Shown: one piece after another, positions 40,348-52,475 of the stretch | Numbering within the stretch: the stretch's first letter is position 1 | Layout: every line of letters begins with the position of its first letter | Assembly (NCBI GenBank): GCA_002371135.1 | Contig: DFGB01000027.1 | Location: 1-60,270, forward strand | Source: Verrucomicrobia bacterium UBA3761 | Lineage (GTDB): Bacteria > Verrucomicrobiota > Kiritimatiellia > RFP12 > UBA1067 | Length of the DNA: 60,270 nucleotides | Direction: 5' to 3' | The notes under the pieces: generated by a model | The model's database searches: none | Told to the model about the DNA's origin: nothing | What the model saw: the letters and a program-made list of their open reading frames with translations, nothing else | Made by a program: the position numbers and the translations under genes

Positions 40348-43300
40348 ATGAAAAGGAAAATTGCGACAGCGGCGGTTGTCCTGGCGGCGGCGTTTGCCTT
40401 CGCCGCGGGCGAGACGTGTTCGACTTCGATTGTCGATACCTCTCTCACTATCTCGAACACCGGTTGCGTGTTCGACCAGGCGAGTTTCGACGTCTCGGAC
40501 CCGGCGCTGACGATTCCATCCTCGCTGACGCCGTTTGCGCCGGGCGCCGCGTTGCGCGTCGAGTCGCTTGCTTTCGGCTACGTGGCCGACGACTCCAAGG
40601 GGGCCACGCATGCCCGATATCTGGAAATATCCGGCGGCGGCGAAACGTTCGTCTCTTCGCTCGTCACGACGAACTCCGCGCACAAATTCACAAGCACGGA
40701 CAACACAAGCGTCGAGACGCTCGTCTATTCATTCGCCGATGCCAGTTGCGAACTCGCTCTCGACGAGGAATACGCCATCCGCTTCCTCGACGGCGCAAAG
40801 AAAGAAATGAATCGCATTCGCTACAAAGTCGGGGGAAACGCGCCCACGATCATCGACGGTGCGTCGCACTCGGAGAAAGGCAACACATATCCGCTCCTCT
40901 TCGAACTTGCATGTTCGTTCCCGCGCGAAGGGCTGGACATGGCCGGGGAGTGCGTGCTCGCATTCAGCGAAATCATGCCCAAGCCGACGGATGCGCAAAG
41001 CCCGGGCGATCTCGAAGGAATGGATGTAAACGGCCTCGAATCAGGATGGGTGGAACTCGTGAACACGTCGGACAAATGGGCGGACCTCGCCGATTACCGC
41101 TTCATACGCGTCAACCGCGGCAAGAAAACCGATCCTTACGGCGAAGGCAACTTCCCATCGCGCCTCGTCGCGCCGCATTCGCGCACCGTATTCTACACCT
41201 CGGAACGCTACCCGAATAGCGACACGCCCGAGGAAAGCGCGTTCGCGACAGGAACGTTCGACGCCAAGCCCGCCATCTACCCGGCTCTCGGCAACATCCT
41301 CGTCTGGGGCAAAAAGGTGAACCCCAAGAAGTCGCCTTTCGTCCGGCTCTACTACGCGCCCGGGGGCGACGACGACGCGGGGTCGGTCGTCGACACGGTT
41401 GTCATACCGAGCGATCTGCCGGAGGGGTGTTCGATAATCGTCGGCGACGGCGCGGCCACGCGCCGCTGGCTGTGCAAAGCCCCGACGCGCGGCGAGGCGA
41501 ACAACACGGACGGCTGCACGCGGCTAGGACCCAACGCCGGGCCGCTCTACGAAATCCCGTCGCAGAAAGCGACCGGCGTCGCAAGCGAATTCGCCCTGCC
41601 TTCTCCCCCCGCCGTCCCGGGAGAGGACTACATCGTCGAATTCGCCATGAACCCCGTCATGAATCCGGACGGGACGTTCGCCCCTCGCGATACGGATGAA
41701 ATCAAATCGATTAGCATCGTCTACCGCAAAGACCTCGACGACGCGACATTGACGACGAACGCCGTCGACATGGCGACGCTCGTGCGCGACGATGCCGCCT
41801 GGGGCGACAAGTACACGGCCAAAATCCCCGCCGGATTCTTCCCGGAGCGAGGGCATTTGATACAATGGAAATTCCTCGTCGTCGATGGCGAAGGGTCGGA
41901 GTGGACCACGCCGAGCTTCAACAACCCGGACGACGGCTACGAGTGGTACGGGACGATAGTCGAACCAGACGAATCGCTCATGAGCAAGAAGCTCCCGACG
42001 TGGCACCTCTTCGCCGACGCCGCATCCCTCGCGCAGATGGACAAAGACGCGGCAGACCAGGACGCGTCGGTCGTCCCGAACAACGCGCGGGTCGGCATAT
42101 ACGACTCCTCGACTTCGAACTACTATGACTACGTACGCATAGACCTGCGCGGCCATACGTCGGGCAACTTCACAAAGAAAGGCCACGGTCTGCGCTTTGC
42201 AAAGGCGCATCCGCTGACGATGACGGACGTCGCGACCGGCGAACAAATCGAAGAAATCCGCAAGACGTCGCTCATCAGCGAATTCGCCGACCCGAGCAAA
42301 ATGCGCCAGATGATCGCCTTCTGGCTGTTTAGGAAGACCGGCAACCTCGCGCCGTTCGACTTCCCCGTCCGCTGCAACCTCAACGGCGAATTCTACCAGC
42401 TGGCATTCAACTCGGAACGCTTCACGGACGAGCTCATCGAAGACGTCTACGGCCTCGATAAATTCGGCTGGAGCTGGAAGAACGTGGGGACGCTCAAGAG
42501 CGACTCGGGCACGACGGCCGGCGACATAGAAAAAAAGACGCCGGACGACGAAGACGAATCCAACATAACGGTCCTCCAAAACGAATTGCGCGCGCGCCTC
42601 GCCGAGTGCGGCGCGGACAATGGAAGCGAAGACACGGCCGCGCTAACAAAATTCGTCGTCGAAAAATTCAACCTCCCCGCCTGGATCAACTACCTCGCCT
42701 CCGCCCGCATCACACACGAGATGGACGACGTCTGGGCGAACGTCTGCATCTACTACGACAACGCCCTCATGCACGAAGGCGTGCGCGGAACGGATACGTG
42801 GATGCCGCTCGGCTACGACTTCAATCTTTCGTTCGGTCAATACTACCTCGATAGCGGCGTATACACTGGCTCGCTGATGGCGGACGAAGACTGGTTCAAG
42901 TCGCACCCGTTCTACGGCGGCAACCGCGTACTGTGCTACACTTCGAACACACTCTCCACAACAATCAACAACGGCAACAACGGCTTCGAGGCGGTGTTGC
43001 AGTCGTCCAAATTCCGCCGCCTCTACCTGCGGCGGCTGAGGACGCTCATGGACCAGGAACTCAAGGAGCCGGGCGTCGCGGAAACAGAAGTGCCCTTCAT
43101 CGCAAAGATGCGCGAGATGGCGGACTTGATGCGCGAAGACGCCGCGCTCGACGACGCAAAGTGGCCGAACGACTCAAGCGACGATAAGATCGACTGCTGG
43201 AACAAAGACGAACGCCCGGCGGACATCGACAAAGCAATCGACGAAATCTGGGAGGAATACGTGGTCCCGCGCCGCGAACATCTCTACGTCACGCACTCCG

Positions 43301-44619
43301 TCACGAACACCGCGCGCGAAATCGGCTACGGCTCGCAATTCATCGCAGGCATCCCCGAAGCGCAGAGCCCGATTGGCGAACTCAAGGCGAACATCAGCGT
43401 CGTCAACATGGACGGAGAACTCTTCCACGACACGGAAAAGATAATCATCCGCAACGCCAACGACGAAACGATCGACATGAGCGGCTGGCGTCTCGCGTTT
43501 TCAGTCGACTTCACATTCCCGGCGGGCACGGTATGCGACGCGAACGACGTCATCACGATCGTCGCCGACCGCCGCAGCTACATCGCCGCACACTCCGGCT
43601 CCCTTACCGACGAAGTAATCATCGGCAACGCGACATTCACCGGCGCGGGACCGCTCGCGCTTTACGACGCCCGAGGCGCGCTAGTATTCTCCGCCATACC
43701 AGAGACGGACGAATTGAACAATCTGCGCCTTCATTCGTTCTGCGGCAAGCCGGAAGGCGACAACGACGCGAACGAATGGTTCGTCCTCACAAACATCTCG
43801 GCCACCGCGACTCTCGACCTCGCCGACGCGACCGTTTGCTTCCTCAAGCAAGGCGACGCGGAAAGCGACTCCCACTGCCACATCACGCTCGAGAACAAGA
43901 AGCACAAAGGCGAAATCCCTCCGCTCGGCTCGATGCGCTTCGAGCAGGCCGACTGGTCGAAGAAGGGCTGGACGAAAATCCAGAACAACAAACTCTACAT
44001 AACAATCGGCGACAAATACGGCTCGACGGCGCAGCATCTCGCCGTGGAGCAGAAGAAATTCAACCGCGCCAACGGCAACGGCGGATGGCTCGTCTGCGAT
44101 TCAACGGCGTCTACGGTCGCGAGCAACAGCGACTGGCACGAGGAATACTACCTGACGGCCGGCGAAACAGGCGACGAGTTCACGGCCTCAAGCGCGGAGG
44201 AGGCCGCGAAAATAGCATCGCACGCAGTAGTGGCGCTCAGCGAGGACGACATACTCGCCGGTCTCGAAACGCGATATCTCGCCGTCGCCGCACAAGCGGT
44301 CGAAGGCAAGGAGAACACATGGCGCGCGGTCGTGGACGTGAACGCCGCAACGGTGGCAAAGCCGGAGATATTCCGCTTCGAACCGGCCACGGGCGACGAC
44401 GCGAGGCAGATTGGCGTCATAGTCGTGAATCCCGTTCTCGGGCTGTGGTATGGCTTCGAGACGAGCGAAGCGTTGGGCGCGGACGCCGCCTTCGTCGACG
44501 ACGAAGGCTCGTTCGTGCGGCCCACATACTCGACCGACGCGCTTGAAATCCACAGCACCCCGAGCACCGCCCCGAGCGCCTTCTTCCGTGTCAAGGTGAA
44601 ATGCAGTAAGATAAAGTAG
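40348..44619 (+). CDS. Secreted CotH-kinase-like protein with lamin-tail domains
   Basis: I place the start at ATG 40348, where a signal peptide begins (MKRKIATAAVVLAAAFAFAA). The frame extends upstream to 40231 but only through the inverted repeat. Of 1423 aa, residues about 195-290 form a lamin-tail domain (LAFSEIMPKPTDAQSPGDLE, then GWVELVNTSDKWADLADYR). A CotH region follows at about 545-850 (LPTWHLFADAASLAQMDKDA, YVRIDLRGHTSGNFTKKGHG, MPLGYDFNLSFGQYYLD). Further lamin-tail-like domains lie near 1010-1090 (KIIIRNANDETIDMSGWRLA) and 1130-1210. CotH proteins are atypical kinases of secreted or surface proteins; here it is probably surface-bound. It is convergent with nadE across a hairpin pair. 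Confidence 0.8.
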   Translation: MKRKIATAAVVLAAAFAFAAGETCSTSIVDTSLTISNTGCVFDQASFDVSDPALTIPSSLTPFAPGAALRVESLAFGYVADDSKGATHARYLEISGGGETFVSSLVTTNSAHKFTSTDNTSVETLVYSFADASCELALDEEYAIRFLDGAKKEMNRIRYKVGGNAPTIIDGASHSEKGNTYPLLFELACSFPREGLDMAGECVLAFSEIMPKPTDAQSPGDLEGMDVNGLESGWVELVNTSDKWADLADYRFIRVNRGKKTDPYGEGNFPSRLVAPHSRTVFYTSERYPNSDTPEESAFATGTFDAKPAIYPALGNILVWGKKVNPKKSPFVRLYYAPGGDDDAGSVVDTVVIPSDLPEGCSIIVGDGAATRRWLCKAPTRGEANNTDGCTRLGPNAGPLYEIPSQKATGVASEFALPSPPAVPGEDYIVEFAMNPVMNPDGTFAPRDTDEIKSISIVYRKDLDDATLTTNAVDMATLVRDDAAWGDKYTAKIPAGFFPERGHLIQWKFLVVDGEGSEWTTPSFNNPDDGYEWYGTIVEPDESLMSKKLPTWHLFADAASLAQMDKDAADQDASVVPNNARVGIYDSSTSNYYDYVRIDLRGHTSGNFTKKGHGLRFAKAHPLTMTDVATGEQIEEIRKTSLISEFADPSKMRQMIAFWLFRKTGNLAPFDFPVRCNLNGEFYQLAFNSERFTDELIEDVYGLDKFGWSWKNVGTLKSDSGTTAGDIEKKTPDDEDESNITVLQNELRARLAECGADNGSEDTAALTKFVVEKFNLPAWINYLASARITHEMDDVWANVCIYYDNALMHEGVRGTDTWMPLGYDFNLSFGQYYLDSGVYTGSLMADEDWFKSHPFYGGNRVLCYTSNTLSTTINNGNNGFEAVLQSSKFRRLYLRRLRTLMDQELKEPGVAETEVPFIAKMREMADLMREDAALDDAKWPNDSSDDKIDCWNKDERPADIDKAIDEIWEEYVVPRREHLYVTHSVTNTAREIGYGSQFIAGIPEAQSPIGELKANISVVNMDGELFHDTEKIIIRNANDETIDMSGWRLAFSVDFTFPAGTVCDANDVITIVADRRSYIAAHSGSLTDEVIIGNATFTGAGPLALYDARGALVFSAIPETDELNNLRLHSFCGKPEGDNDANEWFVLTNISATATLDLADATVCFLKQGDAESDSHCHITLENKKHKGEIPPLGSMRFEQADWSKKGWTKIQNNKLYITIGDKYGSTAQHLAVEQKKFNRANGNGGWLVCDSTASTVASNSDWHEEYYLTAGETGDEFTASSAEEAAKIASHAVVALSEDDILAGLETRYLAVAAQAVEGKENTWRAVVDVNAATVAKPEIFRFEPATGDDARQIGVIVVNPVLGLWYGFETSEALGADAAFVDDEGSFVRPTYSTDALEIHSTPSTAPSAFFRVKVKCSKIK

Positions 44620-44643
44620 GAATCAGGAGGGCCGCACGGGAGA

Positions 44644-44702
44644 GCCGCGCTTCAGCGTGGCCGAAATAGGACGTAGGAGATTTAGCGCGGCTGAAGCCGC
44701 GC
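44644..44702. repeat. REP-like hairpin pair between CotH and nadE
   Basis: GCCGCGC-TTCA-GCGTGGC (44644-44661) and GCGCGGC-TGAA-GCCGCGC (44685-44702) are reverse complements of each other, like a BIME. They share AAGGAGGCGCGGCTT with the hairpins at 49376-49430. They probably also act as the bidirectional terminator between the two convergent genes. Confidence 0.8.
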
Positions 44703-44721
44703 CTCCTTGGCGCAAAACTTC

Positions 44722-45744
44722 CTACTTGCGCGAAGCGCGGCCGCGCAACAGCGTATCGGGGGGGAGGTCGGAAGGAATGTGCCAGTCCAGAAGAGAGAAA
44801 TAGACAGGAAATATCTTGATGCCGTCTGGAGCGCAGTTGCGCTTGAACGCCTGCGTGACGAGACGCCGCAAGAATATATCGAGCGTCGCGGCAATCGTCT
44901 TCGCATCGTAGACGCCTTTAAAGCGCTTTTTCGCCGCCGCGAGGAGTTCGCGTCTGTCGAGCCCGTTGACTATGAAGTTCCAGATGAAGTAGTCGTGGAG
45001 CTCGTACGGGCCGATCTTGAGTTCTGTCACCTGCCCTTTTACGAGTTCCGGCGAGACGGGAGTTGCGACGATATCGGCAAGCGCCTCGCCCGCGAGGCCG
45101 CCGTGCTCTGCGGCCCACCACGCGCATACCTTGCGCACGACGGTCTTCGGCACGCCGGCGTTGACGCCGAACATCGACATGTGGTCGCCGTTGTACGTGC
45201 ACCAGCCGAGCGCGATTTCGGAGAGGTCGCCGGTCCCGAGCACGATGCCGCCTGTCATGTTCGCCTTGTCCATGAGGATCATCGTGCGCATGCGGGCCTG
45301 GGCGTTTTCATAAGTGACGTCGGGCGTCACGCCGTCGTGGCCGATATCCTTGAAGTGCACCTTGCAGGAACGGACTATGGAGATAGTCTCGCACTTGACG
45401 CCAAGACCCTCGCAAAGTTTGCCGGCATTGCCCTTGGTGCGGCGCGTCGTGCCGAAACCCGGCATCGTGTAGGCATGGATCGCAGAACGCTCGAGTCCGA
45501 GAGCATCGAACGCGCCCGCGGCGACAATGAGCGCGAGCGCGGAATCGAGTCCGCCGGAAATGCCAAGCGTCACCAACTTGACGCCGATGCGCGAGAGCCT
45601 CTCGGCTAGCGCGGCCACCTGACGGGAATACACGTCGCCCGGGTCGCAGGGAAACGCATCCTCCGCAGGCCGCTTCTCCGGCCGCTCGCCCAGCGAACCT
45701 AACGAGCCGCCTTCCTTCAGATACTTCGCAAGAGAGCGTTTCAT
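44722..45744 (-). CDS. nadE: NAD+ synthetase
   Basis: The 340-aa enzyme amidates nicotinic acid adenine dinucleotide to NAD+, the last step of NAD synthesis. The PP-loop VTLGISGGLDSALALIVA (SGGxDS) is near residue 80. The conserved part VLGTGDLSEIALGWCTYNGD with MSMFGVNAGVPKTVVRK binds substrate and ATP. There is no N-terminal nitrilase or glutaminase domain, so the ammonia source is either free or supplied by another protein. It sits 45 nt downstream of carB on the same strand. No clear Shine-Dalgarno sequence precedes ATG 45744. The 45-nt gap is a GTAGGAT/CTAGGAC-rich repeat-like sequence. Confidence 0.9.
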   Translation of the reverse strand: MKRSLAKYLKEGGSLGSLGERPEKRPAEDAFPCDPGDVYSRQVAALAERLSRIGVKLVTLGISGGLDSALALIVAAGAFDALGLERSAIHAYTMPGFGTTRRTKGNAGKLCEGLGVKCETISIVRSCKVHFKDIGHDGVTPDVTYENAQARMRTMILMDKANMTGGIVLGTGDLSEIALGWCTYNGDHMSMFGVNAGVPKTVVRKVCAWWAAEHGGLAGEALADIVATPVSPELVKGQVTELKIGPYELHDYFIWNFIVNGLDRRELLAAAKKRFKGVYDAKTIAATLDIFLRRLVTQAFKRNCAPDGIKIFPVYFSLLDWHIPSDLPPDTLLRGRASRK

Positions 45745-45789
45745 GGGAAAGTAGGATGTAGAACCTCTAGAATCTCCAGGACCTAGGAC

Positions 45790-49008
<3,219 letters not shown>

Positions 49009-49095
49009 TGCATAAACCTTGCCTGTCGCGCGTCGAAGCCAGGGCGGAACCACCCGCCGCATTTCCGGAAGCCTCTTCGCGCTTTCGGAAAAAGT

Positions 49096-49125
49096 ATTAT
49101 ATCATATTCCCGCCCCCGGGGTCAA
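49096..49125 (-). promoter_or_regulatory. Promoter of carB
   Basis: On the minus strand: TTGACC (49125-49120), 18 bp, TATAAT (49101-49096), extended -10 TGA. Predicted +1 is near 49089, giving a leader of about 80 nt with a ribosome site, unlike the leaderless sugar-locus genes. Confidence 0.7.
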
Positions 49126-49539
49126 TGTGGAAATGTGGAAATGTGGAAATGCCATTCGCCCTCCGGGCCTCCGCCGCCCCCCGCTTTTAGAGTGCCCCCT
49201 AAGCAAATCCCGAGTGCTCCCTAAGCAACTCGATTCTTTGCCCGAAGCTCGCCCTTCGCCTGCGGCAGAGGAGGACCGCGTTTGCCGCAGTCGCAACGTC
49301 AAGGAATACCACCCAGCCGAAGGCTGTCGGCGAAGCTGATGCCCTAACAGGGGTGCTCGGCTCTAGCGCCAAGGAGGCGCGGCTTTAGCCGCGCCCCCCT
49401 CGTTCGACTATGCGCGGCTTTAGCCGCGCAGTCTAATACTTCGGCTCTTCGCACATTTTGGTGGGAATCGCTTTCGCTACACCTCCGGATACAGGGCTAG
49501 ACGCCCGCACGAAAATATAGCATACCATTCGGCATGGAA
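49126..49539. other. Gene-free region between carB and the defence island
   Basis: Contents: ATGTGGAA three times (49125-49150); two direct copies of a GAGTGCYCCCTAAGCAA segment (about 49190-49227); a GC-rich stretch without a good frame; two REP-like hairpins; and, near 49510-49530, a minus-strand ATGGTATGCTATATT that resembles an extended -10. No gene or RNA was recognised. Confidence 0.6.
49376..49430. repeat. REP-like hairpin pair
   Basis: GGCGCGGC-TTTA-GCCGCGCC (49376-49395) and TGCGCGGC-TTTA-GCCGCGCA (49411-49430). Each is a perfect 8-bp stem with a TTTA loop. They belong to the same family as the pair at 44644-44702. Confidence 0.9.
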
Positions 49540-49854
49540 CTAAATGCCCACTACAGTCAGCTCCTCGGCATTGGGGAGGAATGGAAAATCACAGATGTCC
49601 GCATTGTCCTCACGATTCGCCTCATCTTCCTCATTCAGCAGATTCACATCGGCGATGATTCCCATCGTGTCGGTAATCTTGCATGGTATCGACTCCATGA
49701 GCGACTTGGCCTTGGCCACTCCCACGGGTGTGCCATTGTCCGCACGTCCAATATAGAGCGCTCCGCCGTATGCGTTCGCATACCCGCAAATCCATTCAAG
49801 ATACTCGTCGTGCCACGACTGCTTGAACTCTATCGTCTGTGTTTCTTTCTTCAT
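49540..49854 (-). CDS. AlbA_2/Schlafen-type ATP-binding domain, N-terminal fragment
   Basis: The 104-aa product begins MKKETQTIEFKQSWHDEYLE, then ICGYANAYGGALYIGRADNG and SLMESIPCKITDTMGIIADV. That is the start of AlbA_2 (Schlafen-like, RecG-C-like) proteins, which normally continue for another 350-400 residues. Here the match stops after ADVNLL and an unrelated acidic tail of about 30 residues leads to the stop. It lies downstream of a gene holding the C-terminal half of the same family, so the order of the two halves is inverted relative to an intact gene. It may be a decayed copy or a regulatory small protein. Confidence 0.65.
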   Translation of the reverse strand: MKKETQTIEFKQSWHDEYLEWICGYANAYGGALYIGRADNGTPVGVAKAKSLMESIPCKITDTMGIIADVNLLNEEDEANREDNADICDFPFLPNAEELTVVGI

Positions 49855-49900
49855 TGCCGTACCTTTTTACACTGCCGCGCCCTACAAACGCCATCGGCCA

Positions 49901-50041
49901 TCAGACTTCATCCGTCAGCCTGCGCAGCTCCTCGCGGATGCGCTCGGCCTCTTCCGCGTCACCATGCATGACGGCATACTCAAGCAGGGCGTCAAGTCGC
50001 TTGATCGCCTCTATCGTGTCGTCTCTCTGCGGCATCGCCAT
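49901..50041 (-). CDS. Small helical protein (46 aa)
   Basis: On the minus strand ATG 50041 opens a frame MAMPQRDDTIEAIKRLDALL, then EYAVMHGDAEEAERIREELR, ending TGA 49901. It is highly charged and fully helical, with normal codon use, and fits exactly between the two Schlafen-type pieces. It could be a small coiled-coil partner or a fragment. A second ATG at 50035 is also possible. Confidence 0.45.
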   Translation of the reverse strand: MAMPQRDDTIEAIKRLDALLEYAVMHGDAEEAERIREELRRLTDEV

Positions 50042-50091
50042 AGTCTCTACTCAGTCCTTTCTACTCCACCGATGGGGACCTCTATCATCCC

Positions 50092-51297
50092 TTAAAGGTT
50101 AGCGCCCGAAAACTCGGAACGGAAGCGATACTTGCCCTTGCCACGCCCTTTCATGGTATCAAGAAGACGATGGCGAAGCATCGTCCTTATTAACATTCCC
50201 GCAGGCCCATCTGCCAACCCACAAACTTTCATGACCAGCGCACGACCGAAAACCTCCACATCGCTAAACTCATTATAAAGTTTCATTATGTTGGCATAGG
50301 TCGGGCGAGTCAACTTAAGCCCCGACAAGGCCTCTTCAATCGGCTGTTTTCGGGACCCAATCGGCTGTTTTCCCGCTCCAATCGGCTGTTTTCCCGCTCC
50401 AATCGGCTGTTTTCCTGTCTCAATATGCGGGTTTTCGTCCCCAATAGGCTTTTTTTCAAACGGGAAACGAATGGAATCCAGCTTTTTCAGCGAAACGGAT
50501 ATGACAAAGTTGTTGCCCTCGATGAAGACAGGATCAGCCCCGCCATAGTCCTTACTGTATTTGTAAAGATTGCGGACGCCCGAGCCGAGGCGGTCCGCAC
50601 GGCCGATTTCCCGGAAGAACCCTGCGATGATGGGATTCTTCGCACGCGGGCGAACATTCTCCGGCGTCACCCGTCCGTCCTGCATGGGATTACATGGATT
50701 CGACGTGTACATCCGGTCTCGTTCAATGACAAACTCTGACTTGTCCAAGCTTGTGAACTCGCGATGAATCAGAATGTTTGCCACCATCTCTCGGACGATT
50801 ATCTCACGTAGATTCAACCGCTTGTCCTCCTCAAGGAAGAAAGGCGCTGGCAGGTGCTTGCGCGAAAACTCCAAAAGCTCGTCGTAGCTTTCGAGCAGAT
50901 TTGTCCGAACGATGCGCCGATCATCGTAGCGATCGACATTCACGACGCGCAACAGCGCATCCGTCTCGTACTGCGGACAGATACGCATCAACGTCTCGTC
51001 CTTCCCCAAGAGCAGCACCGCCGCCAAGTTAAAGCCCGTCTCCTTTGTTACCTTGTCTTCGTCAATCAGTCCCGACGCACGGAAAAGCGCCTCGTCGTCC
51101 ATATCCATCCACGGATGTCGCTTGCCATCCGTCAAATGATTCTGCGCTTCCCGACGCACAAGCGGCAACATGTCCAAGCGAAAATCATCAAGCTTCAGTT
51201 GCGGGAACACCTCGCGCTCGGTGTAGATGCCCTTCTTGCGCATGTAGAGATCGGCGATCTGAGCCGTCGCCCTGATTTTCACGTCCACCTCGCCCAT
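50092..51297 (-). CDS. Schlafen/RecG-like ATP-binding protein, 5'-truncated
   Basis: The 401-aa product matches the C-terminal two thirds of AlbA_2/HATPase_c_4-type proteins. GEVDVKIRATAQIADLYMRK is followed by the conserved LREIIVREMVANILIHREFT, FVIERDRMYTSNPCNPMQ, REIGRADRLGSGVRNLYKYS and a C-terminal winged helix (GPAGMLIRTMLRHRLLDTMK). The family's usual lead-in (VSGDVHSYHGDIYDRM) is present upstream in frame back to about 51363 but runs into the AAA gene. The true N-terminal AlbA_2 domain is missing. A 21-bp tandem repeat inserts GKQPIGA-type units near residue 300. Such proteins occur in defence and mobile islands. Confidence 0.65.
   Translation of the reverse strand: MGEVDVKIRATAQIADLYMRKKGIYTEREVFPQLKLDDFRLDMLPLVRREAQNHLTDGKRHPWMDMDDEALFRASGLIDEDKVTKETGFNLAAVLLLGKDETLMRICPQYETDALLRVVNVDRYDDRRIVRTNLLESYDELLEFSRKHLPAPFFLEEDKRLNLREIIVREMVANILIHREFTSLDKSEFVIERDRMYTSNPCNPMQDGRVTPENVRPRAKNPIIAGFFREIGRADRLGSGVRNLYKYSKDYGGADPVFIEGNNFVISVSLKKLDSIRFPFEKKPIGDENPHIETGKQPIGAGKQPIGAGKQPIGSRKQPIEEALSGLKLTRPTYANIMKLYNEFSDVEVFGRALVMKVCGLADGPAGMLIRTMLRHRLLDTMKGRGKGKYRFRSEFSGANL
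50338..50421. repeat. Four 21-bp tandem repeats inside a coding region
   Basis: Units of AATCGGCTGTTTTCCCGCTC (plus one base) start at 50338, 50359, 50380 and 50401, with degenerate copies beyond. They encode 7-residue GKQPIGA-type units in the Schlafen-like protein, in frame, so copy number can change without a frameshift. Confidence 0.9.
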
Positions 51298-52432
51298 GCG
51301 GTCGTAGATGTCGCCGTGGTAGGAGTGAACATCGCCGCTGACCAGAGCTGAGACGCTTAAAGAATGCCATAGCAGACTTCCTCATCTCAGAGGGCGGGAA
51401 CTCAAGCAAACATTCGCCCTCTAACCGTTTAAGAATCGGATCACTTTTCAGAATCTCAAGACAAGACAACCATCGGCTTCTTCTTGGCTCATCTCGACAA
51501 TATGAAAGTGCTTCCGCAAAACACTCCTCCATCGGCTTGGGTTCGTCCCTCGTCACCCCGATACGGGTGAACGAGATTTGATTTGCACCCTTCCAAGTAT
51601 TTTGAGCATCGAACGCACTAAAAGATGCCGAGATAACGCCATACACACTCCCCTCTAGGAATTCTACTTTCCCAGGCTTGGATACGTACTCCTGCTCATC
51701 TTCTGCCTTACCACAAATCGCCTCACTTAAACACCGCAATAAATGCGTCTTACCGACACCATTCCGACCCACGATAACTTTAATATTTGATGGCAAGTTC
51801 GTCCTTGCTTGAACAGAGAATTCAAGAGAAACCAAGTTGGACACAGATACCATCCTAGGATAAGTATATGTAAAGCGAAAGTCCGTTAGAGCAGGTTTCC
51901 CATGGGCAAGTTTCGCATATCGATTCTTAAGTCTGTCCCGCGAAACACCACGCATAATCGAAACGCCCATTGAGTCTTCACCCTTAAACCGCTTATAAAG
52001 TTCCTGATTATAAGCTACATCCCTCAAGGCAACCAACACTCGCCTTGTCGATTTCTCACGACCGAAATATTCATAGTACGCATCCCCAACGCCCAAGGAG
52101 AAGAACGATTCGGGAAGAGCATAAAATTCTTGTGGAAGTACAGTCTTCCGCAATCCCATAGTCTCTTCACCAGACAGCACTAGCTTATTATAGGAATCGA
52201 CACCAAGGCCCTGTAAACCCACGTGCGAAATTCGCACCTCTTGCGCGGGCGCACGCCTGCCGTCGTCTCCAAAATAATGGATTGCGAACTTTGTTTCATA
52301 TTGGAACCAGTCATCCCAGCCAGTATGAACCAAATAGGCGACATCACGTGCAACTCTTGGCACTTGAGCAAAGCTCTCTACAACTTTGAATTTCATAGAT
52401 AATGTACAATTAAGATAAACTACGGAAGGCAT
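51188..52432 (-). pseudogene. AAA ATPase, 3'-truncated by fusion to the next gene
   Basis: The protein starts near 52432 (ATG 52396, MKFKVVESFAQVPRVARDVA, is an alternative). The N-terminal 200 residues are unknown; then VIVGRNGVGKTHLLRCLSEA is a Walker A of the AAA_21/SMC-like type and FFKRLSSGQ is the start of the ABC signature. Directly after SSGQ the reading changes to an Arg-rich stretch (RRHLRPHGRGGRENQGDGSD), which is the Schlafen-like gene read in the wrong frame, up to the stop at 51188. Walker B and the rest of the ATPase are absent. The junction is at about 51338-51352. It is probably a dead defence ATPase. Confidence 0.65.
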
Positions 52433-52475
52433 ATCATTTATCTCAGATCTCCTTTAGTCATGGCTTGTTGCCAAA

